A stretch of DNA of 64,000 bases from Glandiceps talaboti (lineage: Eukaryota; Hemichordata; Enteropneusta; Spengelidae). Location of the stretch: the NCBI RefSeq assembly GCF_964340395.1, contig NC_135549.1, forward strand, positions 4,258,501-4,322,500. Reading direction: 5' to 3'. The notes under the pieces are model-generated. The model was given only the letters and a program-made list of their open reading frames with translations, ran no database searches and was not told where the DNA came from. A program made the translations under genes and the position numbers. Positions 28,501 to 42,300 of the stretch are shown piece by piece; positions within the stretch are counted from its first letter, which is position 1; the number at the start of each line of letters is the position of its first letter.

Positions 28501-31500
28501 ATAAATATGCTTTATTAGATTATATTCAAAAATGTATACTTTGAAATTGATTCTTATTTATTTATTTAACAAAATATATGACGTGTAATTCAGATCATAT
28601 GAAATTGTACAAATAATTTATTATAAATAGTGATTGTAAAATAAAGAATGTAGTCATTTGACATTTGACTGAAGTCTTATTCTGAGCTAATTTGTAATAG
28701 TATGCTATATGTATGTAATAGTTAAAAGACCATGATGGAATGGATTTGAAGGCTAAAGTTTATCACCAAGTATGTCAGAGTACAATATGCCATATGATAT
28801 TAAATCATGTATGTCTGTCTGTCAGCTTGGTCTTTGCTGAGTTGGCAATGTATACTGATGGAGTTGACATAAAAACACATACTATGACCCTTCACCAGAT
28901 GACTACACCTTTGTAGGTGTGCTGAGTTGAGTATTCTTTAGCCATATTCTGGTCGGCATTCAGATAATAGTCTTAAATAATGTGCTTTGCTAGTGCAATA
29001 TGAATGCTTTAATCCTATATGCTTACAGAGGCTGTATTAGAGTGTATGTTCACATGGGAGTTGAGGCATTAATTAAGAGGGCCCTTTGTGTTGCTATAGG
29101 TCTGTATCAGGGGTGATAATTTGTGAAGCATCTTGAGCAACATGTGAGAAAGCAATATATAAAAACTAACTTTGGTATTTATGCATGGATATGATCATGA
29201 CCTTCAATAGACAAATTTTTATACTTATTCAACTAATGAATATATCAAGTAATTATGATTAATATGTATATAAATGAGTTGACCAGAACTTCTTTATGGC
29301 TTTGGGAAAACCATGTATGTTAATGTTGTAAGCCTCTAGACTCAAACATACCATGTTTTGAACATGAAACATGCAGATATATTGCTTTGGGTAATTGAAA
29401 GAGGGTTTAGATTGTAAATAATCTATTTCAGAGACATTTTATCAGTGTAAATAATTCATTTTTCTGGATCAGGTGGTCGGCATCTTCCATTCCTTTTCAA
29501 CATGTAAAATTAATGGGCAGATTAAAAACACTAGATCGATGCTTTCTAGGAATTCCACAAGTAAAATACTGGTTGGCAAAGGTCCAAACAAAATTAATAG
29601 TTTTAGTGAAAGGGTTTACTGATGAAAATGGATCTCTCTGGAATACATGTAAAGTATGTGACAACCACAAGCACTTAGCCAGCTGGTCAGGATTTTGGCT
29701 GTCTGTCTGTCTATTCCACTACCGTGGAAGTAGTAAATGTTGACATGTCTATTCCACTACCATGGAAGTAGTAAATGTTGACATTTTATTTAACTTTTCG
29801 TCATCAATCTACAGACTTGAATACAGTAATGGAAAGCATGCTGAGCTATATTCATTCTTTAAATATTGTTCTATTTTAGTTTAATTGTTTGAGCTCCAAT
29901 TTCTATCAATCTTTATATGTGACAACTTTTCAGCTATGCAGACACTCCACATGAATATTGTCAGCAATTTCATCCAGACAGGAAGAGGTTTTTATAATTT
30001 GAAAAGATGAAAAGACCCAGTGAAAGCAATGGTACATAGAAATAGGATGCTGTCAAAACAAGTTTAGTCTCTGTAATTCTAATGCAACGAATATACATGT
30101 AGTCTTGTAAATACATGTTTATGTCATTTACACCAAAACTATCCTTGATTGATGGGTAATGTTCATCTAATTAATGCTAGGCTATTTAGTTCATGGTCCA
30201 CCAATCTTTATGTGTTCCATCGACTTTCATTAATCAGGCATTTATGCAGAAATTATCGGAAATTCAGCAAGAGATGCAACAATAAAATATTTAGATCAAC
30301 TCTGAAATTACTGTATATTTCAAATCAATCATTGATAACATCATGGTTTTAGCATCAGTTTATTTGTGTAGTTTGTTTATTTGCTAGTAAAATTCTATAT
30401 GCTCCAAAATTTCTCAAGGGATGCATTGATAATATATAGATCAGCCCAGTAGACAGAATAATTTCAAATAAATCATACACCACGTTATTTTTAGCATCAT
30501 TTATAATCAAGTACATTTGAATTTTATACACACAGCTTTGACATATTTCAGATGGAAATATTTATAATTATCATGCACGTCTGTGAGTTCAAAAGGAGTC
30601 AGAATTAACAATTATTTATGCAGCACTGTGCCAGTCTGGCCTCAAAGGCAGGATTTCTTTGTGGATAAAAAGTATCCCTGGTAATCGCCATGTCTCTGAG
30701 GTTTAATTTTGTAAACAGCTTCTTGTTGATAAAAGTATTTCTCTGAGGGTGAATATTCTCAAAGGTCTAATTTTCAAGATAAGTTTTGATAGGTGAAAGT
30801 ATTCATTCCCAGTGGCACTTAAATAATATGTGATTCCAAGGCAATATTTCTTGTCCATTGAATCAGTAGAAATCAAACGAACACATGGCCCCTTAGGATA
30901 ATTTGTACAGGTCTTAACTAAACAAACTTGTCATCATAATTTTGTTATGCTCCAGTAGGTAATTAATTATGTGTGCAATTGTTTTGATTAGCTGTATATG
31001 AACACTGCTGGTCTACAGCCATATATTTACTTGTGTTGTCAAGGTATGATGCTGATGAAGGCAACAACGAAAGCAGATTGTAACATGCAATAGAGTAAAA
31101 TAAACAATGTTTAAAGTGATGGACAATATAGGTATATATTTTCAATGTATTTTATTTAAAAAATGTATCTTATAGTCAAGATTTTGCTGAATTTTGTAAA
31201 AGTTTTGAAAAACAAATAACTTTGTCAGCTCATACTACACAGGGTCCCTGGTGATGCTACATTTAAGAAGACCTTGCGATCTATTTCCAATAGTGTGTGG
31301 ACTCGGAGGTCAGAAGGTGTTCTTTATAGAGAAATTGATGATTAAAGTCAGTGACTTAATCCCTCTTTGGTCAGTCATCTGTCAAGTTCATTGGTTCACA
31401 AATATGGAACAACATTCCAGACAAAATTCACAGTCATTCAAGCAGAAACAAATTCAAGATAGATTATACAACTACTGACACCAAACCATGGACAAACAGA

Positions 31501-33264
31501 ACGTATTACAAACAGGGAAAGTAAACAAATGAATTGGATTACTAACACTTCGCACAGCACGTTGGAAAAGCAGAGATCTGTATTGCACACCATGATTTGA
31601 TAAGAACAGTTTTATGGCCTCTTTATGTGTTTATGAAATGCCAGGGGAACTGAAAATTTGTTTGTTGATATGAAATATTGTGTAAAGTGGCCATAAATCT
31701 GTTCTTATCAAATGATGGAATGTAATACAAGTCTTCGTACTTCAAACATGCTGTGCCAAGTGTTATTAATTCAATTCATTTATTTACTTAACCTGCTTGT
31801 AACAGGTTCCATTCGTCCATGGTCTGATGTCGGCAGTTATAAAGATTTTCTTCTTGAACAATTTTAACTTAACACATTTTCAGATTTGATCATTTGATCA
31901 TGAAAGACGTTTCATTATTGTGAGACTTTGCAGCAGTCACATAATTATTTTCATAATTATACCAGTTTTGTGAGATCTGAGTGGCTAGACTAGATTAGTT
32001 AATTAGTAACTATTTTCTAGCCTCTTGCCCGCTCTAGTACAATTTTGCACACAGTGTGTGTATTGTATGCTTTCAGTTTTTTTCTTCTCTCTTATGATGG
32101 GTGAATAAACATATCATAAACATATCATATATCATAGGTGAAGTGTTCCAGTTTGTAGCAACAACACAAAATATAAATGGACAACTGATCAAAGCAGTAC
32201 AAAATGTAGATGGACACCATAGCAACACAAAATGTAGATAGACATCTAATCAAAGCAACACAAAATGTAGATAGACATCTAATCAAAGCAACACAAAATG
32301 TAGATAGACATCTAATCAAAGCAACACAAAATGTAGATAGACATCATAACAACACAAACTGTAGATGGACATGATAGCAATACAAAATGTAAATGGACGT
32401 CTGATCATAGCAACACAAAATGTAGATGGACATGATGCAGTGGTGTGGTGTGGTGTGATGTGGTGTGTTGTGTTGTGTTGTGTTGTGTTGGTGTGGTGTG
32501 GTGTTGCGTTGCATTGTGTTGCATAATTGCATTATGTAGTGTTGTCCCTACCCCTCCCAAGGGTTATACATGGGCAAGTACAACACATAATACTCCTATA
32601 TCATAATATTTTACATAAATTTAATAAAATATGAAAATAAAGCAATAGAACAAATAACTTGAGGGGGTTTGTACTGCAGCATTAACATATCCATAACCTA
32701 CAGCACTCTGCTGTTTTGTATCCTCTAGATAAAACATTAAAGAGTGTAGAAAACAAGTCAACCTTGATATCAATTATAACACACAAAGAAGTCATTATGC
32801 CATTAAAAGCAAATTTGCTGTCAGAAAATTACTGACCTGTCAGACTTTTGATAAATTTAATATCTCAAGAGGAAAACCATTATCGTCTTCATAAATACAC
32901 AGTAATGTAATTAGGAAGTCAGAAAGAAAATGAGAATTTATCATCAATAAAAAGTTTTGTTCAAAGTATAAAGATTTGATATTATAGAAGTGATGAAAAT
33001 TGTGTAACTGACTATTGTGTACAGGATTATAAATTGCGTGTGAAGTATATGATTAGTAATAAATTAGCATGCTAGTGCATAATATTTAATACTAACTGTG
33101 TTGTGACTAAGCTTGAGATTAGACTATGTGAAGTGCAAAAGGGGAATTTGTTTCTACAAATTAATCAATTTTTGTCAAAAAGAAGTGAGATTAGAATATT
33201 CCATCTGATTACTTAATTGTGTAGGTTATGATTCTTGGTCAGTTAATTGGGGTAAAAATGTCTA

Positions 33265-33320
<56 letters not shown>

Positions 33321-36300
33321 GACTTGGGTATGTGTATGTGTACTGTAACTTTAATGAAAAACTTCAAAGATGGCTAGTTTGAACTCAGTCTTACTATACA
33401 TGTAGTATAGTCCAGTGCTATCCTGCATCAGATCTCGGGATCTATCTAGCTATTAATAGAGAGTGTAACAGTGTGTGATACCATCAGTATGTTTTATGGG
33501 ACTGCCCGTGTAGTTTTACGTGGCTGCCTGTGTCCATTTTTTGGGGAATATGTCCTCTGTGAAGACCCGTTCACCCCCATTTCCTGTAGGAAATTGCCAA
33601 ACAGATATTATCCAATTCAGATGTCATCTATAATGTGCAGATGTTTAGAGAGTACACAACCATCACTGAATATAATTAGTCAGAGCAGAGCAAGGCATCA
33701 TAGCGATCACATTACAGTACTTTTCCCCAAAGCGAGTCAAAGCTGTTGAATGCATTATTAAGATCATTGAGCCTGATCACAAGTTTTCATGTTGAGATAG
33801 ACACCATAAAGATATAACACACACTCATCACTTACACCATGGGCTCTGTGTATAAACAGTAACCACTACACAAGGTAGAAGTTCAAACAAAATCCATGGT
33901 CAGCAGCCAGTGAAAGTTGGTAGAATCTGTTAAAGTAGTATGGATCATGTTACTGAGTATATCATTAACTAAATACAGAGCCCACACTGTGTAAGTGATG
34001 TTTGTGTGTTATATTTATGGTGTCTATCTCAACATGAAACCTTGTGATCAGGCTCACTGATCTTGGCAGTTCATTTAATACATGTAGCTTTGACTTGCTT
34101 TGGGGAAAAGCATTGTAACAAAGGTAGCATACAATGTAGTACATCTTCAAAGTATTTATAACATGTTTGGCCACATACCGTTACATGTATTCAAAATGGT
34201 GTTTTTTTGTGTGTGTGATAAATTGTATATCTAGGCATGCTCTAGTGTGCCAACATCATTCCGTCCAATTGTGTCTCCTGACAGTGATTTTCTTTGTCCT
34301 GGCCATAGAGGGGACGGCTTTCAAAGTTTCATTTTAAAATAATGAAATTGGTCAGAGGTCATGAATATTTAGTTAGGTTATGAGAAAGAGAGAAATTAAT
34401 ATAAAGGCAACCAATTTGACTGTAATATTTTATACCAATTATACATAGTATATTATCAGTCTGTAATGATAGTAACAAAAAGATAAAATAACAAAAGGAA
34501 TGTTTACTTTAGTTTATTGTACTTTCATTTAACACTGGAAGTCTCCCAACACATCTATACATATAGCATGTACATGTACATGTACGTACATATTGTATAT
34601 ACACTCTGTAATTACCATATTACCCATCATTACAAATATATGATCTATAAAAGTCGCCATATAGTCTCCATCAATACAGCTGAATGGTATACCGGTACAT
34701 TATTGGAATCAGATTAGGGTATCAACATACTAAAACTACTTTAGATTCTCTCATCGGAGAGACTCTTGGGTTTCATTAATCCTGACAAATAGAGAAAAGG
34801 ACCAGATAAGTCTTGTCATTGCTCCAACTACTTTGGGTTATTAACAAAAATTACCCAAAAACAAGGTCCACAGGGAGTGATTGTTTTGTTTTATGATGGC
34901 AGAATCTCTGTCTACAAAAAACTTAACATATCTTAGGAGATTAAGAGTAATGATAGCGAAATAAAGATACATGTAAACACTGTCTTTGCAGTCAGTGTGT
35001 TGAATTATAAATGTAGCCTAACTTTTAGTACACATTATCTGAATACCTTTAGAATTTATTCTCATTACTTTCAATGGATAATTTCTCTTTTGTTATAAAC
35101 ACGAAATTAAAACAAAACACTGCTCCTTTCCTTAAAAGGCATCCCCTTAAAAGTAATACTATTTTGTATATATGTAACAGGAGATCACAAGTAAATGAAA
35201 AAGCTGTAATATTATAAATATTCAAGTTTTTACAAAATGTGGTGAGAATGTCCATATTACATATATTTCCCACTTCTTTTACTTCGTTTCTATTTTTTCT
35301 TTGTTCATCATCCATTCATTCATTCATTCATTCATTCATTCATTCATTCATTCATTCATTCATTCATTCATTTATTCATTCATATATTTTATGAATTCAG
35401 AATGTCTCTGATGAGAGGCAGAGCCATAGCTGAGTTTGAACAATGGCAGCAGATTTCATGACGCATGGATTCACTCTCTCTCTCTTTCTCCTAATCAATT
35501 TATTCTCATTATTATTATCAATATTGAATGGAGATAACATGACTGTATTGTGATAGTAGACTTCATTCTCTATTGTACTCTTATTGTGTAATTGTCCACA
35601 CATGAGCAGTCATGTGAAACACCTCATAGAGTGAATGGAAGTCTTTGTATATATGTGTTTCTCTTGGAACAGATGGTCAGCGTATATGGAATTCCCTAAC
35701 CATCTGCATATACCATCTTGTATCCACAACAGACAGATCCTATTTCTAGAAATGATCTCACCACCACTGTCATTTGAAGTGAATACCAAGCCCACGTTGT
35801 TCACCATGCCTTTAATATTTTAGCCTTGGAGATCCCAAACTTCACCAATATCCATTCTCCCTGAGAGATAGAGAACATTATGGACAGAGTGTGTGCAGGG
35901 TCTGTGGTGAAACCTCCTATTTCACCTAACTGTATATCATAGACATGGCCTGGAATAGCATGATTTCAATCTTATCCATGTTCTCTGTCCCAGGAGAATG
36001 ATACTGGTGAAGTTTGCATGACAGACTTGCTAACAAGATGTTGTGAATGCACTATGAGTTGCTATGGCATGAAAGTGCTTAAATGTCTTCTCTTCAAATG
36101 ATTGAGATAATGAGATTTCAACTGTATCCAGATAAAACGAACACAATTACAAATGCTACAACTTTCTAGATAACTTATCCTAGTTGCCCCAGCCTTCTAC
36201 TATGCATTCCCAATGAACTTCATGCCAAAAACAAAATATACAGCTTCCAAAGCCTTTCTACTGACATCACTTAGAACCATGATTGCTTGTACCAACATGT

Positions 36301-39300
36301 ATGAAAATAAAGATTGCACAGAGTATTTTTGGCTATGTCCATGGCCATATGGTCAAAAATAATTGTTATACATTACAAAGTAACAAATACTTTCCATTCT
36401 TCATGATTGATAACATGAGTAAGTTTATCACCTGTACTAATACAGCAAAATAAGAGTAAAACTATGCATGCATGTGTTTGTTTGTTTGTTTGTTTGTTTG
36501 TTTGATTGTTTGTTTGTTTGTTTGTTTGTTTGAAAAGGGACAGTTGATTCACTTGTCAACAGGAAAGGCCTGGCTATACCAGAGTGGCATACAGACTATC
36601 TGGATGTTCCCAACTATGAGTACATGTAATGTGTGCTGTAATGGGGTTAAACTGTTACTGTGTACAACTTGAACATGTGGAACTTTGAATGTATACCACA
36701 TGTTTGTGTAGTTGATCTATTGATGTAAGCTGACCTCCTTATGGCAAATCTATAGTGTATGTAGTCTTTATAGTACAGCAGTCAATTTACATCATTCCTA
36801 CATGTTTCAAGTTTGATGTATATTATTACTACACTGTTATCTCAAGGAATAATCATAGATCTCAGGTTAAATTTACGTAACAAAAATAATACTTTATACT
36901 GCCGTATAAAAGTTGCAGGACTCTAACCTTTGGCATCACAACACATTATTTGAAGAATTCATCCCAATCTTTTCTAAACTGTAGGATTTACAAGATAAAT
37001 CTTTAAATTAAGATGCTATTAATCCCTATGTCTTTACTGATAAGATAGTACCCGGTAGTAATAATCCAAGACAGTTGGATTTGAATATTAGTTCAGTAAC
37101 CATGCAAGTAATTAAGTAATATTAATTATGTATATCTTTGTACCACAGATTGAAGAAAGATTACTTCAGCAGTCAGAACAGGTTGAATCTTTGGTAATGG
37201 TCAAAGGACAACCCAATGTCATCAACAGAGACTTACCAGTGTATGAACAAGCTTTCAAGAAACATGGTTTTACTGTGAAGACACCACTAGGGTATAAATC
37301 TGCTGGCAGATTAGTAGAGTCAAATGATACTGTGTATAGTAACACTGACGGTATGTATAGGATTGTTATTACATGAATTTTGCACTTTTTTAAAACAGTT
37401 TTGAATTTGCAGAATCACCAAGAAAAAAGTTTTCTCAGTGATAGCATTACTGATGAATATGGAATTAAAAGATGAAAAGAAATGTACGACATATAAAATT
37501 TCAAAAATCATGCTATAGACAAGGCTGTTTTTGTCTAGTATGTATGTGCATAAATATGAATCTGTTTCACATTTTTTTCTCCACATTGATCTTTTTCACT
37601 ATATACAGCTGATGAGGGAGCAGAAAGTCAGCACCAACATCAAATGAGTACAACCTATGAATGGGAGGGATGGATGGTGTTATTGTGTATGACATTTACT
37701 GATGGAGATAGTTCATCACAATCTTGTCTCAGTCAGTCTTCATATTCACATCTGACTTCATATCAGAAGGTATGGAAATAACTTTGATGGTGGGTAGGAA
37801 GTTACCTCATTTGTAGCTCAAGTTTATTTGACTATCGTCAGTATATCTTGGTCATCTTGGGCACGCAGCTGAGATCAAAAATACCTATTCAGGCTATTCA
37901 GCTATCTTGTATTTTGCCATAGTTTGGCAAAGATCTTTTAGTCTTATTTTGTTCTTTCAAAACCTCATAAAATAATCTCAGACAGATTCAGGCATCTATG
38001 TGAAAGACATTGGGAAAAAACGCAGTATATTACAATCCCATACAGGGACTATGGTTGTAGCCCATTGAATTCTAAAATTAAAATGCACGTAATGATACAA
38101 CCTTCCTATATTCCTATGGAGTCTGAAGCACTGCAGCACAGCTTTAGGTTTGGACATGGAGCTAGAAACAGAGATACCTCTATGCATGGTTTGAGTAATT
38201 GAAAGAATGTATGGAAGTCTGTGATCTCTGTGAAACTCTGACCATATATCATTTTTTAAACTAGTATCATAGTCAGTTGTATTTTATACAAAAAAGTCAA
38301 AATATGATTATACAATACATTAAGTGAGTATTTGCTAGATGTTAATATTATCTTTTGAAAATGATCAATGTTGACTGGCACAAAGGTGATAAATATAGTT
38401 ATGTCCATGTTGCTTTGAGATACAAAAATGTGATTACTATGGTATCAGGTTAAGTGGTGTCATAAAACCATTACACCTAAACTGTCAAGTGGATTGTATA
38501 ATTTCAAAGCTGTTTATTTTAGAATTGATAAAGTCACAGACTGCATAGGTAGGTAATTGTCAAGTTTGGAATATCACATGTGCCGTTCAAGTACCTGTAT
38601 GTAGTACTTGGCACTTTGTATACTACATTAACCTGTATTTGATCAAAATAGTAATTCTCTGTCTTAGAATTCTTTCAGAATGAAAACACAATGGTAGCAA
38701 ATCCTCTTACATTTCCTATGTTCACTCTCCGTAAAATATAACTGAAGACATTAAATTGAGATTAAGACATTATAGAACAAATTGTTATAAAAGAGACTCC
38801 AGATTCTAAAATCAATCTACAACTTGTGTATTTCTGGAAAGCTGAAGTTTCATAGTGTCAGAAGGTGAACAGCCCCTTTACAAATGTACAAGTCTGGAAG
38901 TAATCACAAGTATGTTAATTCTCTTGAGGGAAAAATAGTTGTTAACCAATTCTCTGCATTGTTTGTATTTCTTTCAGATTAATCGTATTCCAGGGATAAG
39001 AAATTCATTGTGGCGTAAAGATAGTTTCTGTCATGCAATGACTGCAGCACGTAAACTTCCTTGTGAGTACAATATTATTGTACCATTATTTCCTGATCTC
39101 AAGAGTATATCAAGTCTGGTTTCTGCTGACTTTAAAGTTTTTTGTACAATTTCTATTCATTTTTGTATTAGAGAGAGAGAGAAATGTGATAAAAGTGACA
39201 CTTTCCTACATTTGTTTATATGTTTAATGTTTAAAACCATGTTGGAGGAAAACTCAGAATATTTAAGTTCATGAATAAGATGTTTTGGAAATGACTACTA

Positions 39301-42300
39301 CCATACAATATTTGCATGGAGACAAAGTGAAAATAACCCTGTCATATTTCTCATCCAAACTAAAAATTAACCATATAGGTACATGTAGTACATGAAATTA
39401 TATCAACCATAGGTTGTACATGCCCTGGTTAGTTTTTGAATGTTTTAGAATCTCAAACCTCTACAGACGAGGAAAGTGATGAACAATTGTGAATTCCTCC
39501 TTGAATCCTTTGAACTCCAGGAAAATACAATTATTTGTAGATCAGCCATAGAATGTTCAAAACTAATTGATGTACATGTCAACTTTCCATTGTCATTATT
39601 GATTAATGACAATCTGTTTGGTGAGGTGCAGAAATTAGTCCTGAACCTGGAAAAAAACCCAAAAGACTCCATAAAACTATAGAGTGACTTCAAATTGTCT
39701 ATAAACCATGTAATTAATTTATATTCCAAGCTTTGGGAAGGCCATGACCAACCTTCAGCTTCTTTTTTGACTATTCACTTTGTACTTCACACTAAGTCGT
39801 TTTCTACTTTGCACTAACACTGTGTTTTTGCCTTGTCATTTACAATTTTAGTACTAATTTTATTTTCCTTCTCAGCACTCAGAAAGAGTCAGCTGTCACC
39901 TTTATGTTGGGTTTTACCAGGACAGTATGAACAGTTTCTAAGTGTGGCAGATGCATTAGGTAGTGAAGCCAAGTGGGTGTTTAAATCACCCTACCCTGGT
40001 GGTACTATACAACTTTTACAACCTACAAAGGAAAGAGACTTTGCCAAGGTTAAACAGTAAGTAGCTGACACAGCAATTATCATCAACTTCACTACATTGT
40101 CCTCCATATACAATAAAATAGAATGTTAAACTATGTTCCATTAGAATGTCGAAGCTAATGCCTGTACCTGACCTTTTGACATTTCTCTTCAAACTGTGAA
40201 AGATTTAGAGAAACACAAACATTTTAGAATATACCTGTGTTTTATAGTTATGTATATTCTTGTGGTTTTCTTTTGGTGTTTTTTTTTTTTTTTTTTTTTT
40301 TTTGGGGGGGGGGGGCATCTTGAGTAAACTGATGTCATTTTCTGTAACAGAAGTAAGAACTTGTTAATAAGATCAGAGTCTATTCATATTTCAGTGGGTT
40401 GGGGTGGGGATGGGGTTGGGGTTGGGGTATGTGTAATTAAGATGTTTTGTTCATAAAGCATATATTAAAATGTTATCTTGATCAGTGCCTTCGATGTCTT
40501 TAATTATTCTTGGTAGTTGTGGTGGAAGATGGGTGAGAAGGGTTATTTGAGAATGGGGTTACAAGGGTTATTTGAGGAGGGGGTTAGAAGGGTTGTTTGA
40601 GGAGGGGACAAGAAGGGTTGTTTGAGGAGGGGACAAGAAGGGTTGTTTGAGGAGGGGACAAGAAGGATGACTTGAGGGTGAGGTGAGAAGAGTTATGTGA
40701 AGAAGGGACTTTTTATCTATTTCAATCAGTGATGATGGGACTAGAATATGTGTTGTCCATGTCTTTCATTTTCTGAAGGCTATTTACAACTTTGTATTTC
40801 AGGTACAGAACACAGAAAGCAGTAGTGCAGCAGTACTTTGATAATCCACTTCTTATTTTTGGAATGCCTATCAATATCAGAGCCTATGTCCTGGTTACTT
40901 CAGTGTCTCCACTCAGAGTATTTCTTCACTCTGAAGGGCTTGTCCACTACAGACAAGATCAAAAGAGTTTCAAAAAAGTCAGTACACCATTGTTGTTTTT
41001 TTAATTTTTAGTTGACAACACTATATTAAGAATGACCTTGAAATGTATAGTTGGCAGGTTTTAAATATCAAATTAAAAAATTCATGTAACTACAATAGTA
41101 ATGGGAGAGAGAAAGAGAGTAATTATAGAATGTTTTGCCAATGATATCAGAATTGTTGAAGTAAGAGTTTTGCAAAAGCAAGACAAAAGTAGAATTGTTA
41201 TTAGCTACGTGGATGTAAAAAATACATAGTGGGATCAATAATTCAATGTAAAAGAAACTAAAGAAAAAAGTAATTTTAGTATTGCTAACATCAACAGACA
41301 CAATTGTATAGAATGGTAAAACTTGAAGTCAGTTGAAAGATGCCGATGTAACCGATAACTAATTAATAGTGCCAACATGCTCCATATTTCTATATCAGGT
41401 GCCAAACAGAACTTGGTATTTCGCTCAACTGAAGCAGTATTTAAAACACAACCATGGTCCAGAGTCAGCAACTGTAGCCTTCAAAAATATGGAAGCTGTT
41501 ATTGTGCAGACATTACTGGTGGCAGAAACTACTCTGGCAGCACACTTTGGTGGTTTTACTAAGTTACCATCAGACGAACCTTATAGGTGAGAAAATATTA
41601 TATTTTAAGTTTTACTGAGATATCATCAAATGAAGCTTTTAGGTGAAAAATGTCATGTGTAAGTTTTAGTAACATTTTCATTGTGCATGCAGTAATTTAA
41701 GACCAGCAAAAGGCCAAAATGTGCAATCCCTGTAGCAGTTTACAATTCCAACTATAGAGGGCGCTGTACAACATGATTCTCATCTATCTTTACCACGTGC
41801 AGTGTAGCTGTAGAGTGCATTGCATGAATGTGTACATATGAACACACAACCATGTATTCAGTAAATATATCTCTTCAGTAGAAAAAAGCCACAGGTTTAT
41901 CCCCGGGTATTTCTTACTTATACTGAGGGAATATAGAAACAAAACAGTATATACATAGTTCTCTTTTGTGTGGGACTTAGAAAGCCAGCCAAATTGTAGT
42001 TCACCCTATTAGAGAATATATACTGATTTTATGGTATCATTCAGAAAATAAAAAAAAATTTAATCAGATTTTAGTTATGTCTTGTGTTATTAAATTTCTC
42101 CTGTTTTGATTTGATGCAGTATGTTTTTATATGAAAAGGTAGTGTAAAAGTATACTGCATAAGTTGCAACTCTTGTATTATTCATTTCAACATTTATGCT
42201 ATGATTTTAAAATATTTTTGTAAGAGAGAGAGGGGCAAATCTAGTAAATTTCCATTGTTGCCTCTATAGTCACATTATTGCAGTGGAAACCCAGTCGAAC

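Larger units (their letters stand above)
19554..37148 (+). other. CPED1: CPED1 intron 1 (17.6 kb)
   Basis: Begins GTAAAG and ends in CTTTGTACCACAG. Apart from the MITEs and tandem repeats listed separately I see no exon on either strand; open frames are at most 122 codons and lack homology. Large first introns often hold enhancers, but nothing in the sequence proves one here. Confidence 0.75.
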
